From NCBI GenBank assembly GCA_027485165.1, contig JAIXRN010000090.1, positions 1 through 64,000 on the forward strand: 64,000 nucleotides of DNA, given 5' to 3'. Below the pieces are notes generated by a model. It was given only the letters and a program-made list of their open reading frames with translations, had not been told where the DNA came from and did no database searches. The translations under genes were made by a program, and so were the position numbers. Below, piece after piece: positions 43,242 through 50,594 of the stretch; position 1 is the first letter of the stretch, and every line of letters starts with the position of its first letter. The DNA comes from Rubrivivax sp. GTDB lineage: Bacteria > Pseudomonadota > Gammaproteobacteria > Burkholderiales > Burkholderiaceae_C.

Positions 43242-44195
43242 TCAGGCCTGGGGACGGTCGGACGCGGCCACGGGCTGGCCGTCGGCCAGTCGGTTGAAGA
43301 GCTCCACCGCTTGCGGCAGGTGACCGTACTCGAAGCTGAAACATGGGCAGCGGTCGATCACCGATCCCAGCAACTGGAAACCCTCGGCGCCGAAAACGTC
43401 GTAATTAAACGCATTTTCGACCAGATGCATGAAGGCACGCGACTTTTCGAGCGGCTGCAGCGTGGCAGGGTGCTCGGGAACGTACTTCGGCAGCACCACC
43501 CAGCCCGGCAACGCGCGCTCGCTGGCGCGCCGTACGGCGTCGGCCGGTGGCTGGAAGTGCGCCACCACGCCTTTGCTGGTTTCGGCCACGCGTGAACCGA
43601 AGCGGACTTCCGGCGCGCAGGCCTGGATCACATCGATCGACGCGTTCTTCAGGCTGACAGGGCGAGGAATCGGCACGATATCGCCAGTTTGCGGGCAGAT
43701 GAGGGCCAATTCGTCGGAAAGCAGCCGCCAGCCGCCAAACAACAGGCCCGCGCAAAGCGTACTTTTTCCCGAGCCCGAAGGGGCCGGCAGGATCACAGCG
43801 CGGCCATTTCGTTCCAGTACGGCAGCGTGCACGGCCAGGTACTGGTGACACAGCCCATACACGCACCAGTTCAGACCCCATTCCAGCAAGGGAAAGCCCT
43901 GGTCGCCGGGCAAGGGATTGAACGGCGCTTGCCCGTCGAGTTCGAAGATCACCTGCGGCTGCCAGACCTGTCGCCAACCAGCAGGCCGCCGAACGCCCAC
44001 GCGGAAGTCGATGAAATCGTCTGGCCCGAGCAGCGGGTAGTCGGCGTACAGGGTGGCCATCGCGCTGGCCACTTCAGCTAGCGGGCTGCGCACATTGGCC
44101 GCGAAAGGGCCGGTACGCAGGCTGAGGCCAGAAGATGACTGCAACTGCGCGCGCAGTGCACCTTCGCCCAGGCTCGCCAGCGTCGGCGCGCTCAT
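43242..44195 (-). CDS. HprK-related kinase A (HPr-rel-A system)
   Basis: A 317-residue protein with the P-loop fold of the C-terminal half of HPr kinase/phosphorylase. Walker A is PAPSGSGKST (137-146). The Asp/Glu pair in GWRLLSDELALI (155-166) matches the HprK catalytic region, and PIPRPVSLKNASIDVI follows. It fits TIGR04352. No ptsH (HPr) or PTS gene lies nearby, so its substrate is presumably another protein or small molecule. ATG 44195 overlaps the stop of the PqqD-like gene (ATGA); the start at 44258 would lie inside that gene. It is cytosolic, with no signal or membrane segment. Confidence 0.87.
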   Translation of the reverse strand: MSAPTLASLGEGALRAQLQSSSGLSLRTGPFAANVRSPLAEVASAMATLYADYPLLGPDDFIDFRVGVRRPAGWRQVWQPQVIFELDGQAPFNPLPGDQGFPLLEWGLNWCVYGLCHQYLAVHAAVLERNGRAVILPAPSGSGKSTLCAGLLFGGWRLLSDELALICPQTGDIVPIPRPVSLKNASIDVIQACAPEVRFGSRVAETSKGVVAHFQPPADAVRRASERALPGWVVLPKYVPEHPATLQPLEKSRAFMHLVENAFNYDVFGAEGFQLLGSVIDRCPCFSFEYGHLPQAVELFNRLADGQPVAASDRPQA

Positions 44196-44452
44196 GGCCC
44201 CGTCCGCGCCTGGAAGATACCCGTCTGAAGCAGGGTGGGCATCTGGGCTTCCAGCCAACCGGCGTTCTTTTCCGCGAACAAATCAGCGGAGATGGGGTCC
44301 GAGCTGTCCCAGGCTGCCAAGAGACCTGCCAGGTCGCCGTCGATCAGATGCGTTGTGCCACTGCTGGCCACAAATACAACCGCGGCGCTGTCGCCCCAAT
44401 CGTGCATCAGCAGACCAGGGCTGGGCTGAAACTGGCGGCGCAGCCGCGACAT
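44192..44452 (-). CDS. PqqD-like protein of the HPr-rel-A system
   Basis: An 86-residue protein with the PqqD-type winged-helix pattern. It starts RLRRQFQPSPGLLMHDWGD, has a beta pair VVFVASSGTTHLIDGD, and ends with helices LAGLLAAWD and EAQMPTLLQTGIF. It fits TIGR04353. In peptide-modification systems PqqD domains bind the precursor peptide and hand it to enzymes; by analogy it may present a substrate to the adjacent kinase. It is translationally coupled to the kinase gene. The start is uncertain: ATG 44452 or TTG 44467 (adds MTSGV); neither has a clear ribosome-binding site, consistent with coupling to the upstream gene 28 bp away. Confidence 0.75.
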   Translation of the reverse strand: MSRLRRQFQPSPGLLMHDWGDSAAVVFVASSGTTHLIDGDLAGLLAAWDSSDPISADLFAEKNAGWLEAQMPTLLQTGIFQARTGP

Positions 44453-44480
44453 AACGCCGCTGGTCAACGCGCGCCCGGAC

Positions 44481-45170
44481 TTATGCCTGCGGAACGGGAA
44501 TCGGGTACTGCAGCATCTTCAGCCAGGTGATGAGTTCGGCTTCAGACCAGTTCAGCCCGCCAGTGGGCAGCGCGTAGCGGCCGGCGTTGTTGCGGTAGTT
44601 CTGCCAAACCGTGGCCAGATAGGCCGTGCTGATCTTGCCACCCGTGTTCACGGCGTTGCCGCCGAAGTCGATGCTGAGGGCCAGGCCCAGGATGTGGTGC
44701 AACACGCCCAACTCGCCGCTGCTGGCCGGGCTCGTGCCCAAGCCCATGACCTGCCAGACCTGGTAGTCGTCGGCCGGGCCCGTCAGGCCCTGCTGGGGGT
44801 TGCAGCCGCGCCGCAGATAGTCCTTCAGCTTGGCCTTGGCCCAGTCGGGGCGGCGGTCCGCTTGCATCGTGGCGCAGGCGCGGGCCTGCGCGTGCCAATG
44901 GTGCGCGTTCATCGTCGAGCACTGCATCGTCGTGGCGCCTGCGTTCCGGCTGGCAAACGTGGCCACCGAAACGAAGGACGATGCAACCGTGCAAGTCATC
45001 GAGCCGGTCGCGGCCACCGGGCCGCTGTGCAGGGTCAGCAACACGGGCGCCGCGGCGGCGCCACCGCGCAGCAGTGTGCGACGCGCAATGCCGGGCCGCG
45101 CTGCGCCGCCGGATGTCAGGCGGGCTTCTGCCGTGTCCGGCGCGGCTGCTGCCTGAGGCTCTTGATCCAT
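44481..45170 (-). CDS. Tat-exported four-cysteine protein of unknown function
   Basis: A 229-residue protein with a twin-arginine leader (IARRTLLRGG at 28-37, then AAAAPVLLTLHSGPVAATG). The mature part has four cysteines (60, 84, 99, 123), a His-rich segment NAHHWHAQARAC (89-100), DYLRRGCNPQQGL, and a helical C-terminus (YLATVWQNYRNNAGRYALP...). ATG 45170 has AGGAG 5 nt upstream; the start at 45323 lacks one and would bury the leader. I do not recognise a family. It is the first gene of the cassette with the PqqD-like protein, kinase and nucleotidyltransferase. It might be the exported product or substrate of that system, which is inference from position. Confidence 0.75.
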   Translation of the reverse strand: MDQEPQAAAAPDTAEARLTSGGAARPGIARRTLLRGGAAAAPVLLTLHSGPVAATGSMTCTVASSFVSVATFASRNAGATTMQCSTMNAHHWHAQARACATMQADRRPDWAKAKLKDYLRRGCNPQQGLTGPADDYQVWQVMGLGTSPASSGELGVLHHILGLALSIDFGGNAVNTGGKISTAYLATVWQNYRNNAGRYALPTGGLNWSEAELITWLKMLQYPIPVPQA

Positions 45171-45722
45171 GAAAACTCCTGATGCTGCTGGCGTGTAGCC
45201 AACCCAAATTTTAGGACGGCTTCCCACCCGCCGCCCATCCCCGCTGTCAGGGTGGGCCGGCAAGGCCTGGGGTTCCGTGCGCAATGTCCGCTGGGTGTCT
45301 CTACCGTTGTGACGAGATGTCAAACCGGGTTAAGCCCCATCACTGGGAGCTTCCGCAAGCACTCCACATGCCAGCTTGAAAAGTTGTTTTGAATCAAGGA
45401 CTTGGTATTCCTTCGCGGCGTCTGGCGCGGGCTGGTGTCAAGCTGTCCGACAAGCCTCCCATCGGCTGGCACCCGCAATTCGGGGGTGCGGCCGTGAAAT
45501 AAGTGCTCATGCCGAGCACCGCCGCCCGACCCCCCATGAGCCGCGGCTTGTTGCTGTGACATCATCCAGTTAACGTTTTCGAGGTACGGTCAAGCACGTG
45601 CCGGGCCCGCTTTGCCGCCAGGCTGCAAAGCGCGATTTGCCCTCCCGGGCAGGCCCAATTGGCCTGGCCGCTACCGTCCCGCCCAGCGCCCTGCGCGCGC
45701 CCTAGCCACATGAAGGTTGGTC
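45171..45722. other. Divergent regulatory region between the HPr-rel-A cassette and the export operon
   Basis: 552 bp without a gene, lying between two divergently transcribed units. A sigma-54-like promoter faces the cassette (45358-45373). For the plus-strand export operon a weak pair, TTGTTG then TAACGT with a 17-nt spacer (about 45549-45577), is the best I can see. A plus-strand TGGCAC at 45467 lacks the required -12 GC. AT content is raised around 45370-45415. Confidence 0.6.
45358..45373 (-). promoter_or_regulatory. Sigma-54-like promoter facing the HPr-rel-A cassette
   Basis: Read on the minus strand the site is TGGCATGTGGAGTGCT: a -24 box TGGCAT, five intervening bases, and a -12 box GTGCT. 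It matches the YTGGCAY-N5-TTGCW consensus at all but one of the key positions, with the exact GG-to-GC spacing. Transcription would start near 45347, about 175 nt before the Tat-protein start at 45170. PrsR, encoded at 36457-37827, is a sigma-54 activator and the natural candidate regulator. No activator site was identified. Confidence 0.5.
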
Positions 45723-46364
45723 ATGAGACTGTCTGCGTCCCTGTCTGTTTTCCACCGCGCCCTGCGGCACTTTGCCGTGTTGGCGGCGACGGCCTGGCTG
45801 GCGGCTTGCGGCACGGTGAACAGCGGTCTGCCGGCAGCCCCGGCAACGGCGGCTGCCGCTGACTACAACTACCTGATCGGCGCCGGCGACAACCTGAACA
45901 TCATTGTCTGGCGCAACCCCGAGTTGTCTCTGTCGGTACCCGTGCGGCCTGACGGCAAGTTGTCTGCCCCCCTCGTGGACGAGCTGCTGGTGCAGGGCAA
46001 GACGTCTACCGAAGTGGCGCGAGACATCGAAAAGAAGCTGTCGACCTTCGTCCGCGACCCGGTCGTCACGGTGATCGTGACCAACTTCGTCGGGCCTTAC
46101 AGTGAACAGATCCGCGTCGTCGGCGAAGCTGCCAAGCCGCAGTTCCTGCCCTACAAGCAGAAGATGACGCTGCTGGACGTGATGATCGCCGTCGGTGGCC
46201 TGACCGACTTCGCCGATGGCAACAGCGCCACCATTCTGCGCAGCGGCGAAGGCAACAAGCAATACGCCGTGCGACTGAAGGACCTGATCAAGCGTGGCGA
46301 CGTGTCGGCCAACGTCGAAATGCGCCCGGGCGACATCCTCATCATCCCGCAAGGCTTCTTCTGA
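45723..46364 (+). CDS. XrtA-system polysaccharide export lipoprotein (Wza-like)
   Basis: A 213-residue outer-membrane export protein. The lipoprotein signal ends AAC with Cys29. A polysaccharide-export domain follows (DYNYLIGAGDNLNIIVWRNPELS, then VRPDGKLSAPLVDELLVQGKT). A SLBB-type domain is at about 135-213 (IRVVGEAAKPQFLPYKQKMTLLDVMIAVGGLT, ending PGDILIIPQGFF). It is shorter than Wza and matches TIGR03027. It has AAGG 6-7 nt before ATG 45723. It opens the main plus-strand export operon with chain-length, kinase, barrel and ATPase genes. Confidence 0.93.
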   Translation: MRLSASLSVFHRALRHFAVLAATAWLAACGTVNSGLPAAPATAAAADYNYLIGAGDNLNIIVWRNPELSLSVPVRPDGKLSAPLVDELLVQGKTSTEVARDIEKKLSTFVRDPVVTVIVTNFVGPYSEQIRVVGEAAKPQFLPYKQKMTLLDVMIAVGGLTDFADGNSATILRSGEGNKQYAVRLKDLIKRGDVSANVEMRPGDILIIPQGFF

Positions 46365-46444
46365 CCCCCGCAGCGCACGGCCTGAGCGCTGTGCCACGCG
46401 CCCCCCTGCCGCTGGCGGGGACCGCTGAGGCTTGACGTCCCAAC

Positions 46445-48019
46445 ATGCAAGAAATCGTCCATCAATTGCTGGCCACGGCCCGTGGCATGTGGACCTTCCG
46501 CTGGCCGGCCCTCATCATCGCCTGGGTCATCGCCGCGGTGGGTGTGGTCATCGTCTGGAAGATCCCGAACCAGTACGAAGCCGCTGCGCGCATCTATGTC
46601 GACACCGATTCGATCCTGAAGCCGCTGATGAGCGGTCTGGCCGTACAGCCCAACGTGCAGCAGCAGATCGGCATGCTCAGCCGGACCCTGGTTAGCCGGC
46701 CGAACATCGAAAAGCTGATCCGCATGGCCGACCTGGACCTGAAGAACCAGAGCGCCAACGAACAGGAAAAGCTGGTCGAAAAGCTGATGCAGACGATCGA
46801 GATCCGCACCACCGGCAGTGCGAATCTGTACACGATGACCTACCGCGACACCGAGCAGGAACGCGCCAAGCGCGTGGTGCAGGCGATGGTGTCGATCTTC
46901 GTTGAATCGGGCCTGGGCGCCAGCCGCAAGGACACCGACTCCGCCAAGACCTTCCTGGCCGAGCAGATCAAGGGTTACGAAACCAAGCTGGAAGAAGCTG
47001 AGGCACGGTTGAAGGAATTCCGCCTGCGCAACATCGACCGCCAGGGTGCCGACGGCCGTGACGTGGCCACGCGCCTGTCCGAAGTGGCGACCCAGTTCGA
47101 AAGCGCCAGGCTGCAGCTGCGCGAAGCCGAGCAGTCGCGCGACGCGGCCAAGCGCCAGCTGGCAGAAGCCCGCGGCCAGGGCGGCCCGGCCGGTGCTGCC
47201 GGCCGCACGCTGCCGGCCGTGAGCACGCCCGAGATCGATGCCCGCATCGACGCCCAGCGCCGCAACCTGGACAGCCTGCTGCAGCGCTACACCGAAGTTC
47301 ACCCCGACGTGGTGGGGTCGCGCCGCATCATCAACGAACTGGAAGACCAGCGCCGCCGCGAAGTCGCCGAACTGCAGCGCAAGGCCGCGGCAAACCGGTC
47401 TTCAGGCGCCGTGAACCCCGACGAAGCCCCGGCCGTGCAGGAGCTGGGCCGCATGCTGGCCACGGCCGAAGTGCAGGTGGCGGCGCTGAAGGCACGCGCA
47501 GCCGAATTCGGCCAGCGCTATGCCCAGCTGCGCGATTCGATGCGCACCGCGCCGCAGATCGAAGCCGAAGCCGCCCAGCTGAACCGCGACTACGCCATCA
47601 TCAAGCGCAGCTACGAAGACCTGGTCGCGCGCCGGCAGTCGGCCGTGATGTCGGGCGAACTCGACGTCGCTTCCGGCGTGGCTGAATTCCGCCTGATCGA
47701 CCCGCCGCGCGTGTCGCCGCAGCCCGTCTCGCCCAACCGCCTGCTGCTGTTGCCGCTGGCCCTGGTGGCAGCGCTGGGTTCGGGTCTCTTCTTCGCCTTC
47801 GCAGCCGCGCAATTGCGGCCGACCTTCGGTGACGCCGACGTGCTGCGGTCCAAGACCGGCCTGCCCCTGCTGGGGGTGGTGTCGATGCTGGCGACCGAGA
47901 GCGACCGTCGTGCCGAACGGCTGGGTCTGATCCGCTTCGTCTCGGCTTCCGGGGGCCTGATCGGGCTCTTCGTGGCCGGGCTGATCGCGATGGTGCTGTT
48001 GAATCGCTACGGGGGTTGA
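46445..48019 (+). CDS. XrtA-system chain-length determinant (Wzz/PCP family)
   Basis: A 524-residue inner-membrane polysaccharide co-polymerase. The N-terminal helix (about 15-37) is followed by the Wzz domain (YEAAARIYVDTDSILKPLM). A long periplasmic coiled coil spans about 165-400, and the C-terminal PxxP-like segment and helix begin PPRVSPQPVSPNRLLLLPLAL. A further hydrophobic segment is at the very end (about 500-520). It fits TIGR03007. It should set chain length together with the tyrosine kinase encoded 4 bp downstream. The spacing from the export gene is 80 bp. Confidence 0.93.
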   Translation: MQEIVHQLLATARGMWTFRWPALIIAWVIAAVGVVIVWKIPNQYEAAARIYVDTDSILKPLMSGLAVQPNVQQQIGMLSRTLVSRPNIEKLIRMADLDLKNQSANEQEKLVEKLMQTIEIRTTGSANLYTMTYRDTEQERAKRVVQAMVSIFVESGLGASRKDTDSAKTFLAEQIKGYETKLEEAEARLKEFRLRNIDRQGADGRDVATRLSEVATQFESARLQLREAEQSRDAAKRQLAEARGQGGPAGAAGRTLPAVSTPEIDARIDAQRRNLDSLLQRYTEVHPDVVGSRRIINELEDQRRREVAELQRKAAANRSSGAVNPDEAPAVQELGRMLATAEVQVAALKARAAEFGQRYAQLRDSMRTAPQIEAEAAQLNRDYAIIKRSYEDLVARRQSAVMSGELDVASGVAEFRLIDPPRVSPQPVSPNRLLLLPLALVAALGSGLFFAFAAAQLRPTFGDADVLRSKTGLPLLGVVSMLATESDRRAERLGLIRFVSASGGLIGLFVAGLIAMVLLNRYGG

Positions 48020-48022
48020 AAG

Positions 48023-49027
48023 GTGAGCAGTCTCATTGAACAGGCCGCCCTGCGCCTGGAACAGTTGCGGCAGGCCGGTGTGGCCGTGCCCGACACCGGT
48101 GATGGCGCTGCCGCACCCAGTGGCGCTGCAGCCTTCGCAGCCGCAGCAGAAGCGGCACTGGGCCGGCCAGTGGCCGAAGCCACGCCCGTGGCCCGCAGCG
48201 CTGCCGTGGCCGCCAAGCCGGTCGAAAACCCGATCTCGTCGCGCCGTGTCGAGCTGGACCTGAACATGCTGCAGCAGGCCGGCATCGTCACGCCGAACAG
48301 CCCGCGTTCGCACCTGGCCGACCAGTACCGCGTGCTGAAGCGCCCGCTGATCACCAACGCCCTGGGCCGCGGGGCTGCCAGCATCGCACACGGCAACCTG
48401 ATCATGATCACCAGCGCTCTGCCGGGCGAAGGCAAGAGCTTCACGTCGATCAACCTGGCGATGAGCATTGCCGCCGAACTCGACCACACCGTGATGCTGG
48501 TCGACGCCGACGTGGCGCGCCCCTCGGTGCTGCGCGTGCTGGGTCTGCCGCCCGGCCCGGGCCTGCTGGACTTGCTGGAAGGCAAAGCCGAGATGTCCGA
48601 CGTGCTGATGCGCACCAACGTCGACAAGCTCACCGTGCTGCCCAGTGGGTCGCCGCACCCGCGTGCCACCGAACTGCTGGCCAGCGAAGCGATGAGCCAG
48701 TTGCTGGACGACATGGCTACGCGCTACCCCGACCGCATCATCATCTTCGATTCGCCGCCTCTGCTGCTGACCACCGAAGCCCGCGTGCTGGCCACCCACA
48801 TGGGCCAGATCGTGGTCGTCGTGCACGCCGACCGCACCCTGCAGTCCAGTGTGCAGCAGGCACTGGCGGCCATCGAGTCGTGCCCGGTGAAGATGATGGT
48901 GCTGAACAAGGCCCGCAGCGACGCCGGCGGCACCTATGGCTACGGTTATGGGTATGGCTACGGCTATGGCTATGGCTACGGCTATGGCGCCAGCGGCGAA
49001 GCCAAGCCCAGCCCGGCAAAGGCCTGA
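48023..49027 (+). CDS. XrtA-associated tyrosine autokinase with Tyr-Gly repeat tail
   Basis: A 334-residue BY-kinase of the CpsD/Wzc-cytosolic type (TIGR03018). Walker A is SALPGEGKSFTS (about 133-144), Walker A' is VMLVDADVARPS, and Walker B is RIIIFDSPPLLL. The C-terminal tyrosine cluster where such kinases autophosphorylate is here a perfect run of nine Tyr-Gly pairs (48935-48988). A short Lys/Ala tail follows. The GTG start at 48023 lies 4 bp after the chain-length stop codon, with AAAGG about where a ribosome would bind. Phosphorylation of the tail would control assembly with the chain-length protein. Confidence 0.93.
   Translation: MSSLIEQAALRLEQLRQAGVAVPDTGDGAAAPSGAAAFAAAAEAALGRPVAEATPVARSAAVAAKPVENPISSRRVELDLNMLQQAGIVTPNSPRSHLADQYRVLKRPLITNALGRGAASIAHGNLIMITSALPGEGKSFTSINLAMSIAAELDHTVMLVDADVARPSVLRVLGLPPGPGLLDLLEGKAEMSDVLMRTNVDKLTVLPSGSPHPRATELLASEAMSQLLDDMATRYPDRIIIFDSPPLLLTTEARVLATHMGQIVVVVHADRTLQSSVQQALAAIESCPVKMMVLNKARSDAGGTYGYGYGYGYGYGYGYGYGASGEAKPSPAKA
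48935..48988 (+). repeat. Tyr-Gly coding minisatellite at the kinase C-terminus
   Basis: Nine 6-nt units of the form TA(T/C)GG(C/T/G), mostly TATGGC and TACGGC, encode nine Tyr-Gly pairs. The unit keeps frame, so slippage would change the number of phosphorylatable tyrosines without disrupting the kinase. Confidence 0.95.
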
Positions 49028-49028
49028 C

Positions 49029-50588
49029 TTGCGCGCCAGCGGCCCCTTCCATCGGTCGGCAACGCGCGGCCCAAGGCGGCAGGCGCTGGCCCTGGCCTGC
49101 AGCCTGCTTGCCTTGTCCCCGGCACTGCAGGCGCAGTCGCAAGACCGTGCCGCCGCAGCCCGTTCCGGCCGCGTGCAGCCGACGCTGGAACTGGCCGAAA
49201 GCTATGTCTACGGCAACGCCATCGACGGCCGTGACCAAGGCGAATTCGTCACCCGCATCAGCCCTGGCCTGCGCTGGTCCAGCCGAGCCGGGCGCGTGCA
49301 GGGCAATGTCGACTACAGCCTGGACGCGCTGCACTATTCGCGCCGCCGTGGCGAAGATGCGGTCAACCAGCGGCTGAACGCCAACATCAGCGCTGAACTG
49401 CTGCCCCAGCATGCTTTCGTCGATGTGCGGGCCAACATCGGCCGCCAGCCGGTGTCGGCCTACGGGCCGCAGTTTGTCGGCAGTGACATCACTGGCAACC
49501 CCAACCGCACCAGCGTGGCAACGCTGCAGGTCTCGCCCTATGTGCAGGGCCGGTTGGGCGGCGTGGCCGACCTGCAGGTGCGCCTGACGGCCGCCAGTAC
49601 CGACGCCAAGGACTACGCAGCGGCCAATTCACGCAGCACCACGGCCCTGGTCAGTTTGGCATCGGTGGGCAGCGGCCTGCTGGGCTGGAACCTGAGTGCC
49701 CAGCGCCAGGACGTGTCGTTCCGCCAGGGCAGTGACACCGTGAGCGACCGCATTGCCGCCACCGTGACATGGCGCCCGGACATCGACTGGCGTTTCTTCC
49801 TGCGCGGCGGCCGCGAAAGCACCGACCTGGGCACGGTCGTCAAGCGCCAGTACGACAACGTCGGCGGTGGCCTGGCCTGGACGCCGTCGCCGCGCACCAA
49901 CGTAGCGCTGGAAGCTGACAAGCGTTACTTCGGCACCGGCTACCGCGGCCTGGTGGAATACCGCACCGCGCGCACCGTGCTGCGCTACATCGATTCGCGC
50001 GACACCACCAGCGGCGGCGACCTGAACTTCAACAACCAGCCGGTGACGCTGTTCCAGCTGTTCTTCCAGCAGTTCGCGCCCAGCTTCCCTGACCCGGTTG
50101 CGCGTGAACAGGCTGTCAACGACTTCCTGCGTCTGATCGGCCGCAACGGCAATGAACTCATCAGCGTGGGCGCGCTGGCCGACGCGGTGTCGCTGCAGCG
50201 GCGCCAGGAATTGTCGGCGGTCTGGAATGGCCGGCGGCTGGTGCTGACGGTGCAGGGCTATGCCAGCGACCTGCGTGCCATCGACCGCGGGCTGGGCGTC
50301 ACGCTCATCAGCCCGCTGCCTGAACGCACCCGCCAGCGCGGGCTGATCCTGGGCGCTTCCTACCGCCTGGACCCGCTGACCACGCTGTCGCTGAACGCCT
50401 CGCGCCAGAGCACGCCGGGTTCGGGCACGCTGGCCGGCAACCGGCTGGACGCGCTGTCGGCGGGTGTCAACAGCCAGTTCAGCGACCGGCTGAACTGGGG
50501 CTTCAACCTGCGCCTGTCGGACTTCTCGGGCGGTGGATCCCCCTACCAGGAAGTCGCTGCGACGGCTTCACTCAACCTGCGCTTCTGA
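49029..50588 (+). CDS. XrtA/PEP-CTERM-associated outer-membrane beta-barrel protein
   Basis: A 519-residue outer-membrane protein of TIGR03016 type. A signal peptide (about residues 17-36, LALACSLLALSPALQAQ) is followed by many amphipathic strands (VQPTLELAESYVYGNAI, YSLDALHYSRRRGEDAVNQRL). The last strand VAATASLNLRF ends in Phe. TTG 49029 lies one base after the kinase stop and gives the shortest protein with a complete signal; starts further up run through the Tyr-Gly repeat in another frame. It is probably the outer-membrane partner for polysaccharide passage or anchoring. Confidence 0.87.
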   Translation: MRASGPFHRSATRGPRRQALALACSLLALSPALQAQSQDRAAAARSGRVQPTLELAESYVYGNAIDGRDQGEFVTRISPGLRWSSRAGRVQGNVDYSLDALHYSRRRGEDAVNQRLNANISAELLPQHAFVDVRANIGRQPVSAYGPQFVGSDITGNPNRTSVATLQVSPYVQGRLGGVADLQVRLTAASTDAKDYAAANSRSTTALVSLASVGSGLLGWNLSAQRQDVSFRQGSDTVSDRIAATVTWRPDIDWRFFLRGGRESTDLGTVVKRQYDNVGGGLAWTPSPRTNVALEADKRYFGTGYRGLVEYRTARTVLRYIDSRDTTSGGDLNFNNQPVTLFQLFFQQFAPSFPDPVAREQAVNDFLRLIGRNGNELISVGALADAVSLQRRQELSAVWNGRRLVLTVQGYASDLRAIDRGLGVTLISPLPERTRQRGLILGASYRLDPLTTLSLNASRQSTPGSGTLAGNRLDALSAGVNSQFSDRLNWGFNLRLSDFSGGGSPYQEVAATASLNLRF

Positions 50589-50594
50589 GGCCCC

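Noticed and set aside
44481..45170. The Tat protein as a PEP-CTERM exosortase substrate
   Set aside because: Its C-terminus (LKMLQYPIPVPQA) has no PEP motif followed by a hydrophobic helix and arginines.
45467..45482. Plus-strand TGGCAC followed by ATTCG as a sigma-54 promoter for the export operon
   Set aside because: The -24 box is good, but the essential GC at -12 is TC, so binding is unlikely.
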